DNA of 64,000 bases from Xylocopa sonorina (taxonomy: Eukaryota > Arthropoda > Insecta > Hymenoptera > Apidae): the NCBI RefSeq assembly GCF_050948175.1, contig NC_135198.1, positions 13,815,001 to 13,879,000 on the forward strand, in the 5' to 3' direction. Shown here in pieces: positions 11,499 to 23,800 of the stretch. Position numbers and translations under genes: made by a program. Position 1 is the stretch's first letter. Every line of letters begins with the position of its first letter. The notes beneath the pieces were generated by a model, which was not told the origin of the DNA, did not search any database, and saw only the letters and a list, made by a program, of their open reading frames with translations.

Positions 11499-13949
11499 CA
11501 GCAGCAGCAGCAGCAATAACAGCAACAGTAACAGCAGCGGCAGTAGTAGCCGAAACAATAATAGCAGCAGCGGCAGCAACGTCAACGATAATAGTAGCAA
11601 CGCTGCTAGCAGCAACGATAACGAAAACAGGAACGGAAATGGAAACGGTTCGTCGGGGTCATCGGTTACACGAAGCGCCAGCGGTCGATCATCCGAGGAC
11701 GACATCACACTGAACGAGATGATGGGCAAGTTCGACGAGAGCTACGTTTACGAGAAGGAGACCGATATTTTATCGGACAGCGACCCAACCGACTGCGAGG
11801 ATTACATCGAATCTCTGTCGGATGTGGATCCCACTCGAGATGCAACCGACGAAAACGATCCTTTCGACAACGATGACTTCGACTACATCGACAACGGTTC
11901 ATTTCTCGACCTTGACAATCTCGATTGTACCGCGACTGGACATTTTCCAAACACTGGACACTGCACTTATTTCGCGTTTACAGGAGAACTCGCACGACGA
12001 AGCAGCAAATTGCGAGAATCGTTAATGAGACGTAGGAACAAAGAAGATACGGGCACCCTTCAAAGGTAAAAGTGAAAGAATCTCTTCCCTGAATCGATTT
12101 CGCACTACACACTTCGATACGTATGCTATACAGGTAGATGATATTTATTCCTTTGCACAGAACAATCAGCGCGAGGAACGCCACCGCAAAGAGGCTGATC
12201 ACGCGACAAAACAAACAGCTGGTCGAGAAGCAACCAAGCGAGAAACGGAAGAAGCGGAATTCGCAACGCCGGAAATCGAATTTCGAGAAACGCGACACGG
12301 ATTCCACTGTTCTCGTCAACGATGACGAGACCGGAAATTTAAATCGAGTACTAGTGGAAAGAATGTTACTGAAGAACTCGGGTTTCAATCAAGGTAGCAG
12401 GAGCGTTGGTGGCACACCGATTTGTTTGCGGCGCAAGAAACACGAAGACGTGAACAAGAATTTGTCGCCGATGCGTTCCAAGGTCGAACGATCGTCGGCC
12501 GTTGGAGGCATCACCGGAGAATGCGATCACGGAGTCGTCAAGAGACGATCGAATTCGGTAAGCACTCGTGATCGATCCTTTATACACCTTCCATCCGTTA
12601 CGCTCACCATTCATCGAACAATGTCTGTATGATCGGTAGGTAAGCTACGTTAACGGGAACCTGATCAGACAACGGATAACCACCTCCGGTAACGCGTACA
12701 TGACCGCGTTCGCCTCCGAGGTTGCTTTGATCGAGGCGGACAAGGAGGCGGATAAAAAGTATCGGGAGCTTATTCTCGAGGCTGAGAACATTCTGGTGAA
12801 CATGCAGAGGAATCAAAACAACCTACCTGCCGTACCGTCGCCATCTCGGAAGTTTCACAATGGACTGGCAAACAAACGCGTCGAATTGATAAAAAACACC
12901 GAACTGAACATCGAGCTTGCTCTGTCTAAGAGCAGAAACTCGCAGCCAGAGCTACAAAGCGGCAGCATCAGGGATCTCGAGCATACCAGCCCGAAAAGAC
13001 AGTTTGAGCAGTTCCCTCAATCCTGTTCACCGATCCGCCGATGTGTCGAGCGAGACGGTTCATTATCAACACGCGTGCCACTCGCGTTTCAGCGAAATTC
13101 AATAAAATGCTCGCTCGACTCACCGTTCGTCTCGAGACGAGTATCGAGTGAACAGCCTCCGGACAGCAGAAGCTTGCTTCGTTTCTCTCAACGGCAGAGG
13201 CCAAGGATTTACGAGCAACGATCGGTATTCGAGTACGACGGTGTACTCGGTTCGGAGAACTCCTCCATCGGCGGCGTTTTATCGAGCAGAAGCAAGAGAT
13301 CGTCGAATACCACCGGCAAGGAGGAGGGACCGACGTCGAGTTCGTCCGATTCTGAAGAGACGTTAGGATGCGACGTTAGGATACGGGCGCCTTTGGTCAC
13401 TTTTAGGTTAGTCTTTGCCTTTCGCTAATCCATGTTTTGTACAATCGAGAAAACTGGCTTTATTCCTCGCAGATCAGTCGATATGGGCCCCATCAAGGAA
13501 GGATCTTCTTATTGCCCGCAAAGCGAACCGGTGAAAAGGAAAGTGTACGCAGGCAGTACAACTTACGGGAGGATACGGAAAACGTTAGGCGAACACGTCA
13601 CCTTGAGAAATTCTGATGGGGATACCGGGACCGACGATACCGGTAAGCGAAACACGGCTGAAACCATAATAATTGTCTCTCTAATTATCGTTTCTACTCG
13701 TTACCGTTTCTAGACGACTCGAGGAGATCGTTGAAAGAGAAAGTGGCCAGGCTTCGACAGGAGCGGCTAGCCACGAATCTGAGCGTCGCAACCACGCAAG
13801 ATTCGCAAATGTTTCAACAGCAGCTCTCGCAATTACGAAGGCAGATGTTGATGCAAACGATCGAGGGGCTGAAACGAAGTCTGGAGGATCAGTCGGCGAC
13901 CTTAAAGCAAACGTGTCTCGAGCCGGTGATGACCGATCGATTGCTTTGA
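9988..13949 (+). CDS. Large disordered Ser/Asn-rich protein, unidentified
   Basis: Seven exons join with consistent phases: 9988-10137, 10277-10819, 10930-12065, 12161-12557, 12640-13406, 13473-13642 and 13714-13949, giving about 1132 residues. The N-terminus is very basic (a KKKK/KKGEKG cluster). Next comes a conserved-looking block 'SPESAYSTGYSTDGTSPG' followed by 'YYINIRTGTHYF'. Then come long Asn runs (about 10545-10630), Ser runs (about 11425-11515), an acidic Asp-rich block, a basic Lys/Arg block, a helical 'EVALIEADKEADKKYREL' stretch and a C-terminal coiled coil rich in Gln, Leu and Arg. No enzyme fold is visible. The SxxSxYSTGYSTDG block loosely recalls GUK-holder/Nance-Horan family proteins, but that is memory, not evidence. 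Start and any upstream exons are uncertain. A nuclear or cytoskeletal scaffold role would be a guess. Confidence 0.7.
10545..10632 (+). repeat. (AAC)n tract coding polyasparagine
   Basis: Tandem AAC codons, interrupted by GGC/AGC and ACT, encode two Asn runs in exon 2 of the unidentified disordered protein. Their purity suggests slippage-driven length variation. Confidence 0.85.
11425..11590 (+). repeat. (AGC/AGT)n tract coding polyserine
   Basis: More than thirty AGC/AGT serine codons in a row, grading into Asn/Gly/Ser-rich sequence, within exon 3 of the disordered protein. Antisense frames through it (polyleucine) are artefacts of the repeat. Confidence 0.85.
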
Positions 13950-16161
13950 ATACAATCCAACGAGCGATCAAACGGAAATACTCGACACCCTCTTCGTAGA
14001 ATTGGTTCGCGGTCCCACGGGCCTGTCCGCAACGAGTAACCATGCGATCTCTCTGACGCAGTTACATCTCCTCCTCTGCGTCTCTCTGTGTTGCGTTCTA
14101 CCGAATTATTAATTGTGCGAAACACCGATGATCGCCGCAACAATCTAGCCGACATATTTATCCACCTAATCATTTAACGAAGACCACCACCGATCTATAT
14201 TTATCCCCGTTTACACGGTAAGAGACTCTGAATTAAAATATCTTTTCTTCGGCGATTGTTCCTCCTAAATTTATTTTTCTAACGTCTACCGTCTATCGCG
14301 TATACATACTTATATACGAGAGGCCTATTCCATTACGTTTTAAGTGCATTGTGCAGATCGTTCGGAATACGATCAAGAATTAAAAGATATTCGATGCAGC
14401 ATAGACGCGTTAATTTTCGCACGTTAACGTCTGAAATTTTTTTATATCTAGACGCAAACACATATTTGACTCGTCGTAACGTTCCTATTTCTATTTTATA
14501 CTTTGCTACTTCCGAAGGAAAAGAGAGTTAAAGGCCAGGGATAGGCAAAGTTATCGTCGATTCTGTGTCGGTGGAACAAACATTTTTCCCTCTAATATAC
14601 CAAAGATAATAGCTTAGCACGGTAGTATATGTAGAATCGTTTAGTTGACCCAACATATGCTACATAGATGTTCGTAATATTAGAAAGCTATTATTAGAGA
14701 ATGTTTTTCTCAAAGTTCTGTCAAGAAATGGTATCGCGTTGCGTGGAGAAATCGTCGAGTAATCTTCCATGCTCGTCAGAATCGAATCTTCCCCGCCGAC
14801 AATTAGCTCTTCCATACGATCCGTTCTACGAGACGAAATTCTATCTTGACCGTAATTCGACGGTAATTCGACGGTAATTCGACTCTGACGGTTTAAATAG
14901 TACGAAATAAACGATATACTTACACTGACGGTGATATTTTTCCGAGAATAGACTGATAGCGTTATCATTAAATATATATTGTTAGTCTTAAGCGTTCAAT
15001 GACGATTATTTCAATGTGATTTATATGTTCCGTGTGCTCTCCGACAGAGGTAATGATTCGTAACGCGCACACGATCTTTATGTTTGTGTTAGATGTGCTA
15101 GAGATCGTAGTAAAAGAAAAAGAATAATAAGATGTTAGAGAACAATAGTGGTAGCGAATTATTAGTACGCTAGCTAGTTAGCCGGTTGTCGACTAAAGTA
15201 CGTCGTAATGTTGTTTCGTTCGATTCATTTCTCCATTTCGTTAGGAACTGTGATTGTAATTTTCTCAGCCAGTTTTAGAATTACTACCGTAATACGTGAA
15301 CCACGGCCGACTCAGGTGAATTTCTTCACTACTTTTATATACACGCGTGCGTGAGCACTCGTATGCACGCATATACATATTTTATGTACATATATATTTA
15401 GTTTTCTATTCTCTAAATATTTCATTCTTCCCTATCGCGTATAACCAAGGGGTTGTTATTATTACCATTACTACTATTATCTCATTCTTACGTTACATTT
15501 TTAATTATATTAAATTAAACACTCGAAGACATTCCAAGATATACGTTAAAAACAAGTTCTAAAAGTTCTTATTTTCTGCTAATGCACAACGCTAGTCACT
15601 TGGTTATTAATGCAGGATACGATTGGCATGCCAAGATCAGAATTAACTTGGAAGAATCGCGAAATTATTGTTACAAATTTCCGCTGTACTAAACTATTTA
15701 CAAGGTTGAACGATTTTTTTAACACGATTATGAATAAATTATATTACGTCGTTGGAAATGTGCATTTACTTGTGCTGGTGTTCCCTAAACAATGCTGTAC
15801 ACGTACGTGTCTAGATAGCTTCGATAGTCGTATTTCCTTTTGCTTATCTTGCTTTACGATAACAATAGCGAGCATCCGGTGTACTTGCATTCTAGTTATT
15901 CCTCCAATAAGTGGCAAGTGTTTGTACGCGAGTGTATCGTAAGGTGGCCACGTGTCTTTAATATACGTATGTAACAAAGTATACAAAGCGTAGATTGTCG
16001 ACGAGTAACGTCGCATGAAAAGAAAACATTGGCACTGGTAGCGAAAAGAGAAAAACACGATACAAAGGAAAGGGAAAATATTCTGTTAAACTCAATTTAT
16101 TTCTTCAAAAGTTCAGAAGAAGATCGCCATGGTTGGTTGCAATGCTACCTAAAAATTGCAG
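13950..16161. other. Intergenic / 3' UTR interval
   Basis: About 2.2 kb, AT-rich, with no recognisable gene. It probably contains the 3' UTR of the disordered-protein gene and, at its right end, the 3' UTR of CZIB read from the minus strand. A 12-bp unit (CGGTAATTCGA) is repeated about three times near 14851-14885. Confidence 0.55.
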
Positions 16162-16647
16162 TCACTTAACCCTCTCAAATCTGTGCTCAATTCCATAAAT
16201 TCCAACTGGCTCTTTAATCTTGACGCAATAATCGGCCCATTCTCCTTCGCTTAAATCTACGTCTGTAAATTCTTTTCCATCGTTAACAACTTTGGCAATC
16301 CATCCTTCCCTTGCAGAGAAATCACAAGGTTCAAGACCTCGACAATCGAATATCACAATTGTTTGAAAGTTGTTTTGATCGTTTGCCACAAACGATTTGA
16401 TAGAATCTTCCAAAATGGTCATAGAATTTTCACGAGAACAAAGTTTACACTTGCTGACAAAGTGATTAACTGCGTTCCCTCTTTGAGCTGGAGTGGATAT
16501 ACTCAAAGACACGTAATTCCACTTTTCGGACACTTCGCCACAATTGTTGCAAGTGAACTTAAGATACCATCTAAACTCTGACCCCGATGATTTTAGTTCC
16601 TCTACATTTTCCATCGTGGCTTTTATTTGTAATGCTATTTTCACCAT
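16162..16647 (-). CDS. CXXC motif containing zinc binding protein (CZIB / UPF0587)
   Basis: A single-exon frame of 161 residues, the usual family length. Two CXXC pairs are visible: 'CNNCGEV' at residues about 33-39 and 'CKLCSREN' at about 67-74. These bind one zinc in the UPF0587 fold (human C1orf123/CZIB, fly CG4646). The C-terminal half carries the conserved 'FDCRGLEP', 'FSAREGW' and 'DLSEGEWADYCVKIKEPVGIY' blocks. The ATG at 16647 precedes 'VKIALQIKATMENVEEL', which matches the family's N-terminus, so the start is secure. The protein is small and cytosolic; a thioredoxin-like or metallochaperone role has been proposed but is not settled. It is transcribed divergently from NOMO, with about 455 bp between the two ATGs. 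Confidence 0.95.
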   Translation of the reverse strand: MVKIALQIKATMENVEELKSSGSEFRWYLKFTCNNCGEVSEKWNYVSLSISTPAQRGNAVNHFVSKCKLCSRENSMTILEDSIKSFVANDQNNFQTIVIFDCRGLEPCDFSAREGWIAKVVNDGKEFTDVDLSEGEWADYCVKIKEPVGIYGIEHRFERVK

Positions 16648-17101
16648 ACCGACGAAACTTTACCTCCTTTTGTAACAATAAGTAAGGAAATGTACAAGTT
16701 TTACTTACTTTTACTTTTTAGCCAATCGATCAAGGTTATGTTCGAATCGATCGATTCGTAAGCTCGCGCACGATACGTAACTCGTTGAAATTAACAATGA
16801 AATTAGTAATAATTAGTAATAATAATAGCGACAGGTGCAATTACGGAAATTACGTACATTAACAACTGATATTGCGATCAAACATTATTACCGATTATTA
16901 CTTTTAAAACGTATCTCGACGTAAAGAATTGAACACTAGGAAATTTGTATCATACGTATATGCGCATGCGTATCATATCCGTTGGTAATGCAGGCAATTT
17001 TCTATCTACCTTGTGTACGTATCATCACATTTACCAGGGTTACGAGAGTCATCCATCGGTCATTGCAGTCGTAACACACGTTGCACGTTCGAAGCGGAAC
17101 C
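16648..17101. promoter_or_regulatory. Shared CZIB/NOMO divergent promoter region
   Basis: The two start codons face away from each other with 453 bp between them. Both promoters and 5' UTRs must therefore lie within or overlap this AT-rich segment, unless far upstream exons exist. I see no clear TATA box. This is inference from gene layout. Confidence 0.5.
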
Positions 17102-20100
17102 ATGAAACAAATATTTATCTATTCTATTCTACTTTCCGTTTATATCTTAACGGCGCATTCCAACACCGAGGATATTTTAGGTTGTGGTGGATTTTTAAGA
17201 AGCCATGCCGATATCGACTTTGCTAAAGTTCAGATTAAGTTGTAAGTAATTCGTAATAGATAGAGAACTTAGAGAGATAGGGAACACTATTCAAATGTGA
17301 ACAAATCTTAAACCTTTTATTTCGTTTAGATATACGAAAGCTGGTAGTCTTAAAGATTCTACGGAATGTGCTCCTCACAATGGATATTACTTTCTTCCTT
17401 TGTACGATAAAGGAGAATATGTCCTGAAGGTAACGCGGAACGATAATGCAACAATTCCCATTTTACAAGATGAATCAGTTCAAAATGAACGATATTTATA
17501 TTTTATATTTAAATTCAATTTTAATTAATAATTCATTCAATTTAGGTAGATCCACCCAGAGGATGGAGTTTCGATCCTACCGAAATCCTATTGAACGTAG
17601 ATGGAACAAACGATGCCTGCAGTCAAGGCAAAGATATTAACTTTACTTTCAAAGGTTTTGGTATCACAGGCAAGGTAATTTATTTCTTTAACACACTCGA
17701 AGTATAATTTTAGAATAAAGCAAGCTTGCCGCCCGTGTACATCGTTAAATAGTACATTCATTACGTATAGGTTACCAGTTTAGGATCAGATTCCGGTCCT
17801 AAAGGTGTTACAGTATCGCTGTATAAAGAGGACATCGAACGAGTTTTCGTTGGCGAAACAATTACGACGGAAGGTGGTATTTTTTATTTTACCCCTGTAC
17901 AGCCTGGACAGTACATACTGATCGCATCGCATCCAACGTAATTGTCGCTGAGTACCTTTCGTATTCGATTACTCGTTATAAAACTCGTTATAAAACTGAT
18001 TGGTTGTAGATGGATGTTGAAAACGGATACCGTTGGGGTAACGGTAGAAGAAGGTAATACGGAACTCTCCGACGGTAGTTTAGTAATTTTTGGATACGAC
18101 GTGAGCGGTCGGGTTACCAGCGAAGAGGAACCAGTTGGCGGCGTGACATTTGTATTATTCGGAGTAAGAGTTCCTCTTTTAGATCAATTCACTAAAATTC
18201 TTTTCTCGATGAATAAACAAAGTTTCATTTACGCGATGTTACACAGAACGGTGTAGCTATGGATTGCGCAACGACACCTATAAGCAAAGACCTCGAAACT
18301 AGGAAGCCGCTTTGTCATGTTGTGTCGGACAAGAGTGGTAAATTTGTGTTTCCAAGTTTGTCGCCCGGCGAATACAAGCTTGTTCCCTATTATGCCGGGG
18401 CTCAAACTAAATTCGACGTCCAACCAACCGAGTTGTCGTTCAAAGTGAATCATAATAGTGTCGTGTTGCGACAGGGGTTTAAGGTAACCGGTTTTACGGT
18501 AAATGGTATCGTTCGTACCGCGATCGACGGTGACCCTTTGCCAGGAGCGAAGGTTTTACTTTCTCATAAGCAAGTCGGTATTACAAACGAAAACGGTAAA
18601 TATGTATTGGACAACATGAAAACTGGTCAATACACTTTGAAAGTTGAAAGCGGTACGTTCAATTTCTCAATTATTACCAATCCGGTCATCTTGAATTGCA
18701 TTTTAAATGTAATTTTCATTCCTCCGTACGATCTACAGAAGACTTATTGTTCAACGAGAGATTGGTCAAGATCTCGCCGAGTTCGCCGGAACTTCCCATT
18801 TTAATACCAGCAGCTTACAACGTTTGCGGCAAAGTTACCCTGTCGGCGAAAGAAAGTTTAAACTATCGGAAGATTTCGATTCAGAATACGGCAGCTACGT
18901 TTGTCAAACAATTCGAAACGGATGCAAAGACTGGTGAATTTTGTGTATATCTTAGCCCCGACAGATATCAGTTAAACGTTATCGTAACTCCAGAAGAAAG
19001 AGCTAAAGGTTTACAGTAAGTTGGATCATTGGTAATCTTTCGACCCCTCGTTCCACAGTCCTCTATTAACGTCGACGATACACTTTCAGATTTTTCCCAC
19101 TGCAACAGACAATCGATGTCTCCTCGAGACCAATACGCAATGTCAACTTTCTGCAATTGAAAGCCACGTTAACAGGGGCGGTTAAGTGTTTGCCAAAAAC
19201 TGATTGCAGCCAGGCTTCCGTTACTTTAAAGGATCTCGACGGTGTTACGATAAAGACGATTCAGACGAAAGGTAACATTCTGATACTTGATCTGTCTATC
19301 TTGTCCATCTGATACGTTCTTTTTACATTGTTCTTCCTATTTGGAAATTTTGCGATAACAAGCACACGTTAGGAAAACGGAATAAGTTCATCTGATCTTC
19401 GATATCGATTATTCTACGATTAACGTGTTCTCGTTATCGCGATTGTGTGATGGAATCGATTTACTCGATACTACTGTCTTGCCTGTCAAGTTGTATTTAA
19501 TCATCTAGGTGGTCGGTACCAATTTACGGACGTGTTACCCGGCCATTACGAGGTATTAATAGATAACGACATCTTTTGTTGGCTAAATCCTAGTTACAGA
19601 ATTTCTGTAACTTCCGAACGATCCGAGTTACCGTTGTTCGAACAAACTGGATTTTCTATCACCTTTATATCATCTCACGATACTACGGTGGAATATTCAC
19701 GACCAAACGAATCGAAAAGATTAACGTTCACCTTGAACAAAGGAAGCACCAAGCACTGCGTACCCGAACCCGGAACGTATACTTTCATTCCGCGAAGTTG
19801 CCACGTTTACGATAAAACATCTTACACATGGGACACCAGTATCCTGTCTCCCGTTTTATTACATTCGACGGAGCACAGTCACCGAGGAAACATTTTAAGT
19901 CGTTCCGTATTCGATGGAATTCAAGTAAAGGTGGAGAACCCGATGGCTGATGTTACATTGTAAGCGAGTGCATATTATTATTTTTACCTTCGCCTCGTTC
20001 ATATTACATGTAATTAACATTATTTACGTTCTTACCGGATACAGACTTGGCCCGTTAAAGCCGACCCGTTACGAAGATTCGTATAAATATGAATTCGAGT

Positions 20101-21926
20101 TCAAAGCAAAAACGGATAACGTTTATATTGTAACACCGTTATCGGATATTCTTCTATTTAGCCCGCCATCGCTGAAGATACTAGGCGTGAACGATTGTCA
20201 AGACGATGTTGCTACGTTCGTCGGTGATCCGGGAAAGGTGAGTCTTGATTAAAAATATTCGAAACCGATAGCCATTTATTTTCACTTGTAATTCACCGCG
20301 TGTTGTATAGATTATTCTCGGTAAGATAAATCCACCGCTGGAGGGTGTCACCGTGCAGATATTTGGCAAGGACAAAGCTCTACCGATACACACGCTGATC
20401 ACGCGGAAAGATGGCGCGTACAATGTCGGTCCTTTGGACGGAAAAATAGAATACAGGTATCGCGTTGCGTCGTTTTTTTCTTATCAATATGATTTTCTGT
20501 AATATCGTTTATCGTTCATCTCACCATTTCGTTCGATCAGTGTCACTGCGGAAAAAGAAGGTTTCATAATCACAGGGCCCGATTCCAACGGTGTCTTTTC
20601 CGCTCACAAGTTAGCCGAGATTATCGTGCAGGTGTCCGATCAGGCCGACAATGCTTCTTTGCAGGTGTGTATTCTGTGTGCATCGAGAGAAAAAAAAAAC
20701 AAAAAAAATGGTACTGTCAATGATTAGAATAACAGATGAAATGTTTTTCTCGTGGATTACGCGCAGGGCGTTTTGCTGTCCTTGTCCGGTGGACAAAGTT
20801 ATCGCAAGAACAGTATAACCGGTGAGGACGGGAAATTAATCTTCAATTCCTTGTCCCCCGGTGAATACTATTTAAGACCAATGATGAAGGAGTATCGTTT
20901 CGATCCACCGTCGAAAATGATTAAAGTGATAGAAGGTGCGACCGTGAAGGTAAATCTATTTGGGAAAAGGGTCGCGTTCAGCGCATACGGTTCCGTGACA
21001 TCTCTGAACGGTGAACCGGAACCTGGTTTGTTGGTCGAAGTTCAAGGACAAGGGGATTGCGATAATCTTCAGGAAGAGGCGACTACCGAAGAGAATGGTA
21101 GCTTTCGAATCCGGGGGCTTAAACCAACGGTAAGAGTTGTTTAAGCTTGTACGTATATTAAATTGATCGAAAATCACGCTATCAACATTTTTATTTGTTT
21201 CTTCGTTGGTTCGTATAGTGTGCTTACGCGTTCCGGTTGAAACCGAACGCTGAGGTGAACGCGCACGTTCAGCGCACCAGTCCTGTGTCAACATCGGTAC
21301 AAACTTCGACGGACGTTCGCGGGCTTCGATTGATCGCGTTTCATCCGATATCGCGCACCGACATCTCGGTACACGTACTCTCTGTGCAACCGGAACACTA
21401 TCGCACGTTGAAGGTGAAACTGTGCAAAGAAGACATGCCCGATTCTCCGATACACACGTCGAAATTGGAGGTCCAGCAGCTTAACAAGGCTGGTAGCGCG
21501 TACAACGCCGGCTTCCTCGTGCACTTGCCACCGTTACAGGCAGATGGTAAAAAGTACTTTGTCCAATTGGAATCGTCTCTATCGCACGCGTTGCACAAGT
21601 ATAGAACTGTGCCGTTCTATTTCGAGGCGAACTCGTCTTTCAAGTACGTGAAATTAACGTTCGATGCGGAACGAAAGGTTGACCAAAGCGACATGAATCA
21701 GACGTCCGTGGTCGCGTTACCTTTCATCATACTCGTTACCGTTGCGTTCTTTAATCGCGAAAGGCTGTTGTTGTGGTTAAACGCTTTCGTTGAGAGATGG
21801 TCGAAACCGACGCCAAGTTCAAGGGGTCCGATCCAAGCCGTCCCTATCGATCCTAGAGCGGACGATATTATCGTCGAGCAGATAATGAACATCAACAAGA
21901 GGAAAACGAAACCGCGGAAGACGTAA
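17102..21926 (+). CDS. NOMO: Nodal modulator (NOMO), ER membrane protein
   Basis: Fourteen exons join in phase: 17102-17241, 17330-17429, 17546-17674, 17771-17937, 18010-18163, 18247-18652, 18739-19015, 19090-19271, 19509-19959, 20045-20237, 20311-20456, 20541-20664, 20767-21129 and 21219-21926. The product is about 1179 residues, close to vertebrate NOMO. An N-terminal signal peptide ('KQIFIYSILLSVYILTAHS') leads into 'DILGCGGF', then many carboxypeptidase-regulatory/Ig-like beta repeats with recurring 'GxxLPGAxV...T..NGxYxLxxMxxGxY' phrases (for example 'DGDPLPGAKVLLSHKQVG'). Near the C-terminus one membrane segment ('VVALPFIILVTVAFF') is followed by a short basic cytosolic tail. NOMO acts with TMEM147 and nicalin in the ER back-of-Sec61 translocon and in ER sheet spacing (known for mammals). 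The 3' end converges on the first OBP, 174 bp away; an ATTAAA lies near 22012. Confidence 0.96.
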
Positions 21927-22099
21927 ATATTTCAAACTGTTTATATGTATATGAATACCAATGTACGTATCTATACGTTTCAAATGCTTTCATAGATATT
22001 CATTTCATTTATTAAACGGCGAATGCGCGTGACATAAATTTTCTTTCTTTACGTTCGAACGACGATGATTGGCCACACAGTTGCATATTCACTTTCTCT

Positions 22100-22936
22100 T
22101 CACGGAGCTATGAATGCCTGAAACAGAAAAATGCTGTAGAAGTGAAGTAAATTTCCGTAAATTTGGCCGTTTTACGCGTCGAAAGATACACTCGATTCAC
22201 AACTTACTATGGGATTCGCTTCAAACAGGCATTTCATAAAATTGAAAGCCTTCTCGCATTTGTCTTCGGCGTCTAAAATATTTGAAATTTATCGCTTATT
22301 AGATAAATTAAATAATAGGGTAATAGGGTAATTGAAAAGAAACAGTTATTCGAAATACTCACCGACGTGGGTGCAACTATCGATCATGTCGTTACCTAGT
22401 TCTTTGTAAGGTCCCGGAATCAATTTTTTCAGAAAATCGTACTTTATTCCGCCTTTTCTGTCCATCTATGAGGGAACGCAAAACGAGAACAATCTTTTAA
22501 TCTTTCGATCGGTTACTTAGCACGACGAACTTTACCAGGTTAGATTTCTCGAGGGCACATTTGAAGTAACATTTCAAACGATCGTCATCGGGGAATAGTC
22601 CGTATTCCGTGTCCTGGATAACTTCTGGGAAACAAAAGCGAACGTTTTTTTTTTTTTTTTTTGTTGTCTACGTTCCTTAGGAAAAATCGATCAAATATTT
22701 AGCGGCGTTTACCGAGCGGCGCTTTAGTTTCCGCGATGCATTTTCTTCTGATGCTGGCCGTCATTTTTCGAAAATCATCCGGATCATCCTTTTACGGAGC
22801 GACATCTCGATTACTATGTATCACGATTAGGGGTAAAGGAAGAACACATTTTATTACTTACCGAACTTCCGTAAACCAGAATAAGTCCGGATAACAGAAA
22901 ATACACCGAAATTAGAGACACTTGCGTAACTCCCAT
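22100..22936 (-). CDS. Odorant-binding protein (classic six-cysteine), first copy
   Basis: Six minus-strand exons join in phase: 22862-22936, 22713-22788, 22536-22624, 22363-22465, 22208-22272 and 22100-22117, giving about 141 residues. The first exon encodes a signal peptide ('VSLISVYFLLSGLILVYG'). The mature protein has six cysteines in the insect OBP pattern: 'RRKCIAE' (C1), 'LKCYFKC' (C2 and C3, three residues apart), 'DSC' (C4), 'DKC' (C5) and 'MKC' (C6). In this family they form three disulphides around a hydrophobic ligand cavity. OBPs are secreted into sensillum lymph or other fluids and carry odorants or other small hydrophobic molecules. The ligand cannot be read from sequence. It lies in tandem with the second OBP on the same strand, but the two are very different in sequence, so this is an old pair rather than a recent duplicate. 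Confidence 0.92.
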
Positions 22937-23344
22937 CTCGTTTCCGTCAATTGAAATAATCGGGAAATCGGTCACGGCCAATGCGAGACTCTGCGATCAA
23001 CTGCGTTGCGAGCGCTAATTTCTGCTATTTATACTTGTTCGTTTTTCACCCCGGTGTAATAAACCCAAAGTTTACCGGAAGCATCACGGAAACTCGGTTC
23101 CTCCTTAATCGGATGTTTTCAATCGTACCGTGTCATAATTAGACAACGGAACGAGTCAAGTGTTCCAACGTGAGAATACAGAGTTTAGGATAAATACAAG
23201 TTGCGAGAACGAAACAATTACCGAAGAACCTTTTTTTCAGAAACGCGTTGTTCGTCTCGAAACCGAGTCGTTCATTTCCGAGTAAAAGAAACGGAGGCTA
23301 TTATTCTTTTTACATACGTGTATGTATCGTCGAGTCAGAATATC

Positions 23345-23378
<34 letters not shown>

Positions 23379-23800
23379 GTCGTGAACGAAGCATATTCCG
23401 TTCACAGGCCACTTTTCTTTCATTTCTATCGCGCATATTTAAACGTGACCTCAATTGGCAATTGGATTGTCCGAGCGTCGGAAGTTGCGATCAATTGTCG
23501 TCGACGTCGTCTCGGTATCGCTCCGCTGACACAAGTGCGGAGAGTACGCTTTTGGGGGTAACGCTTAAAAACGTAAACGGAAGGTAACAACACAGCGCAA
23601 TGGTAACACGTAAACGACCAGAATCGAACACGAATATTTACTTTCTTTTATTATATTAACGTCTCGTACAAACAGCCGTCATAAACAGACTACACGATGA
23701 GACGAAGCGGGATTTATCCGACAAGATGGCTCTGTCGGCGATGCACTTCTTCCGTAATCCCGTACCCTATCGGATTCGTATATGAACGGAAGTTGGCCGA
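22937..23800. other. Interval between the two OBPs
   Basis: Contains the probable promoter of the first OBP and the 3' UTR of the second. A (GA)n run lies at about 23347-23375. I see no additional gene. Confidence 0.6.

Noticed and set aside
11346..11729. Polyleucine frame on - resembling a membrane protein
   Set aside because: It is the complement of the polyserine tract of the disordered protein.
23347..23587. Arg/Glu-rich open frames between the OBPs
   Set aside because: They depend on the (GA)n run and have no conserved feature.
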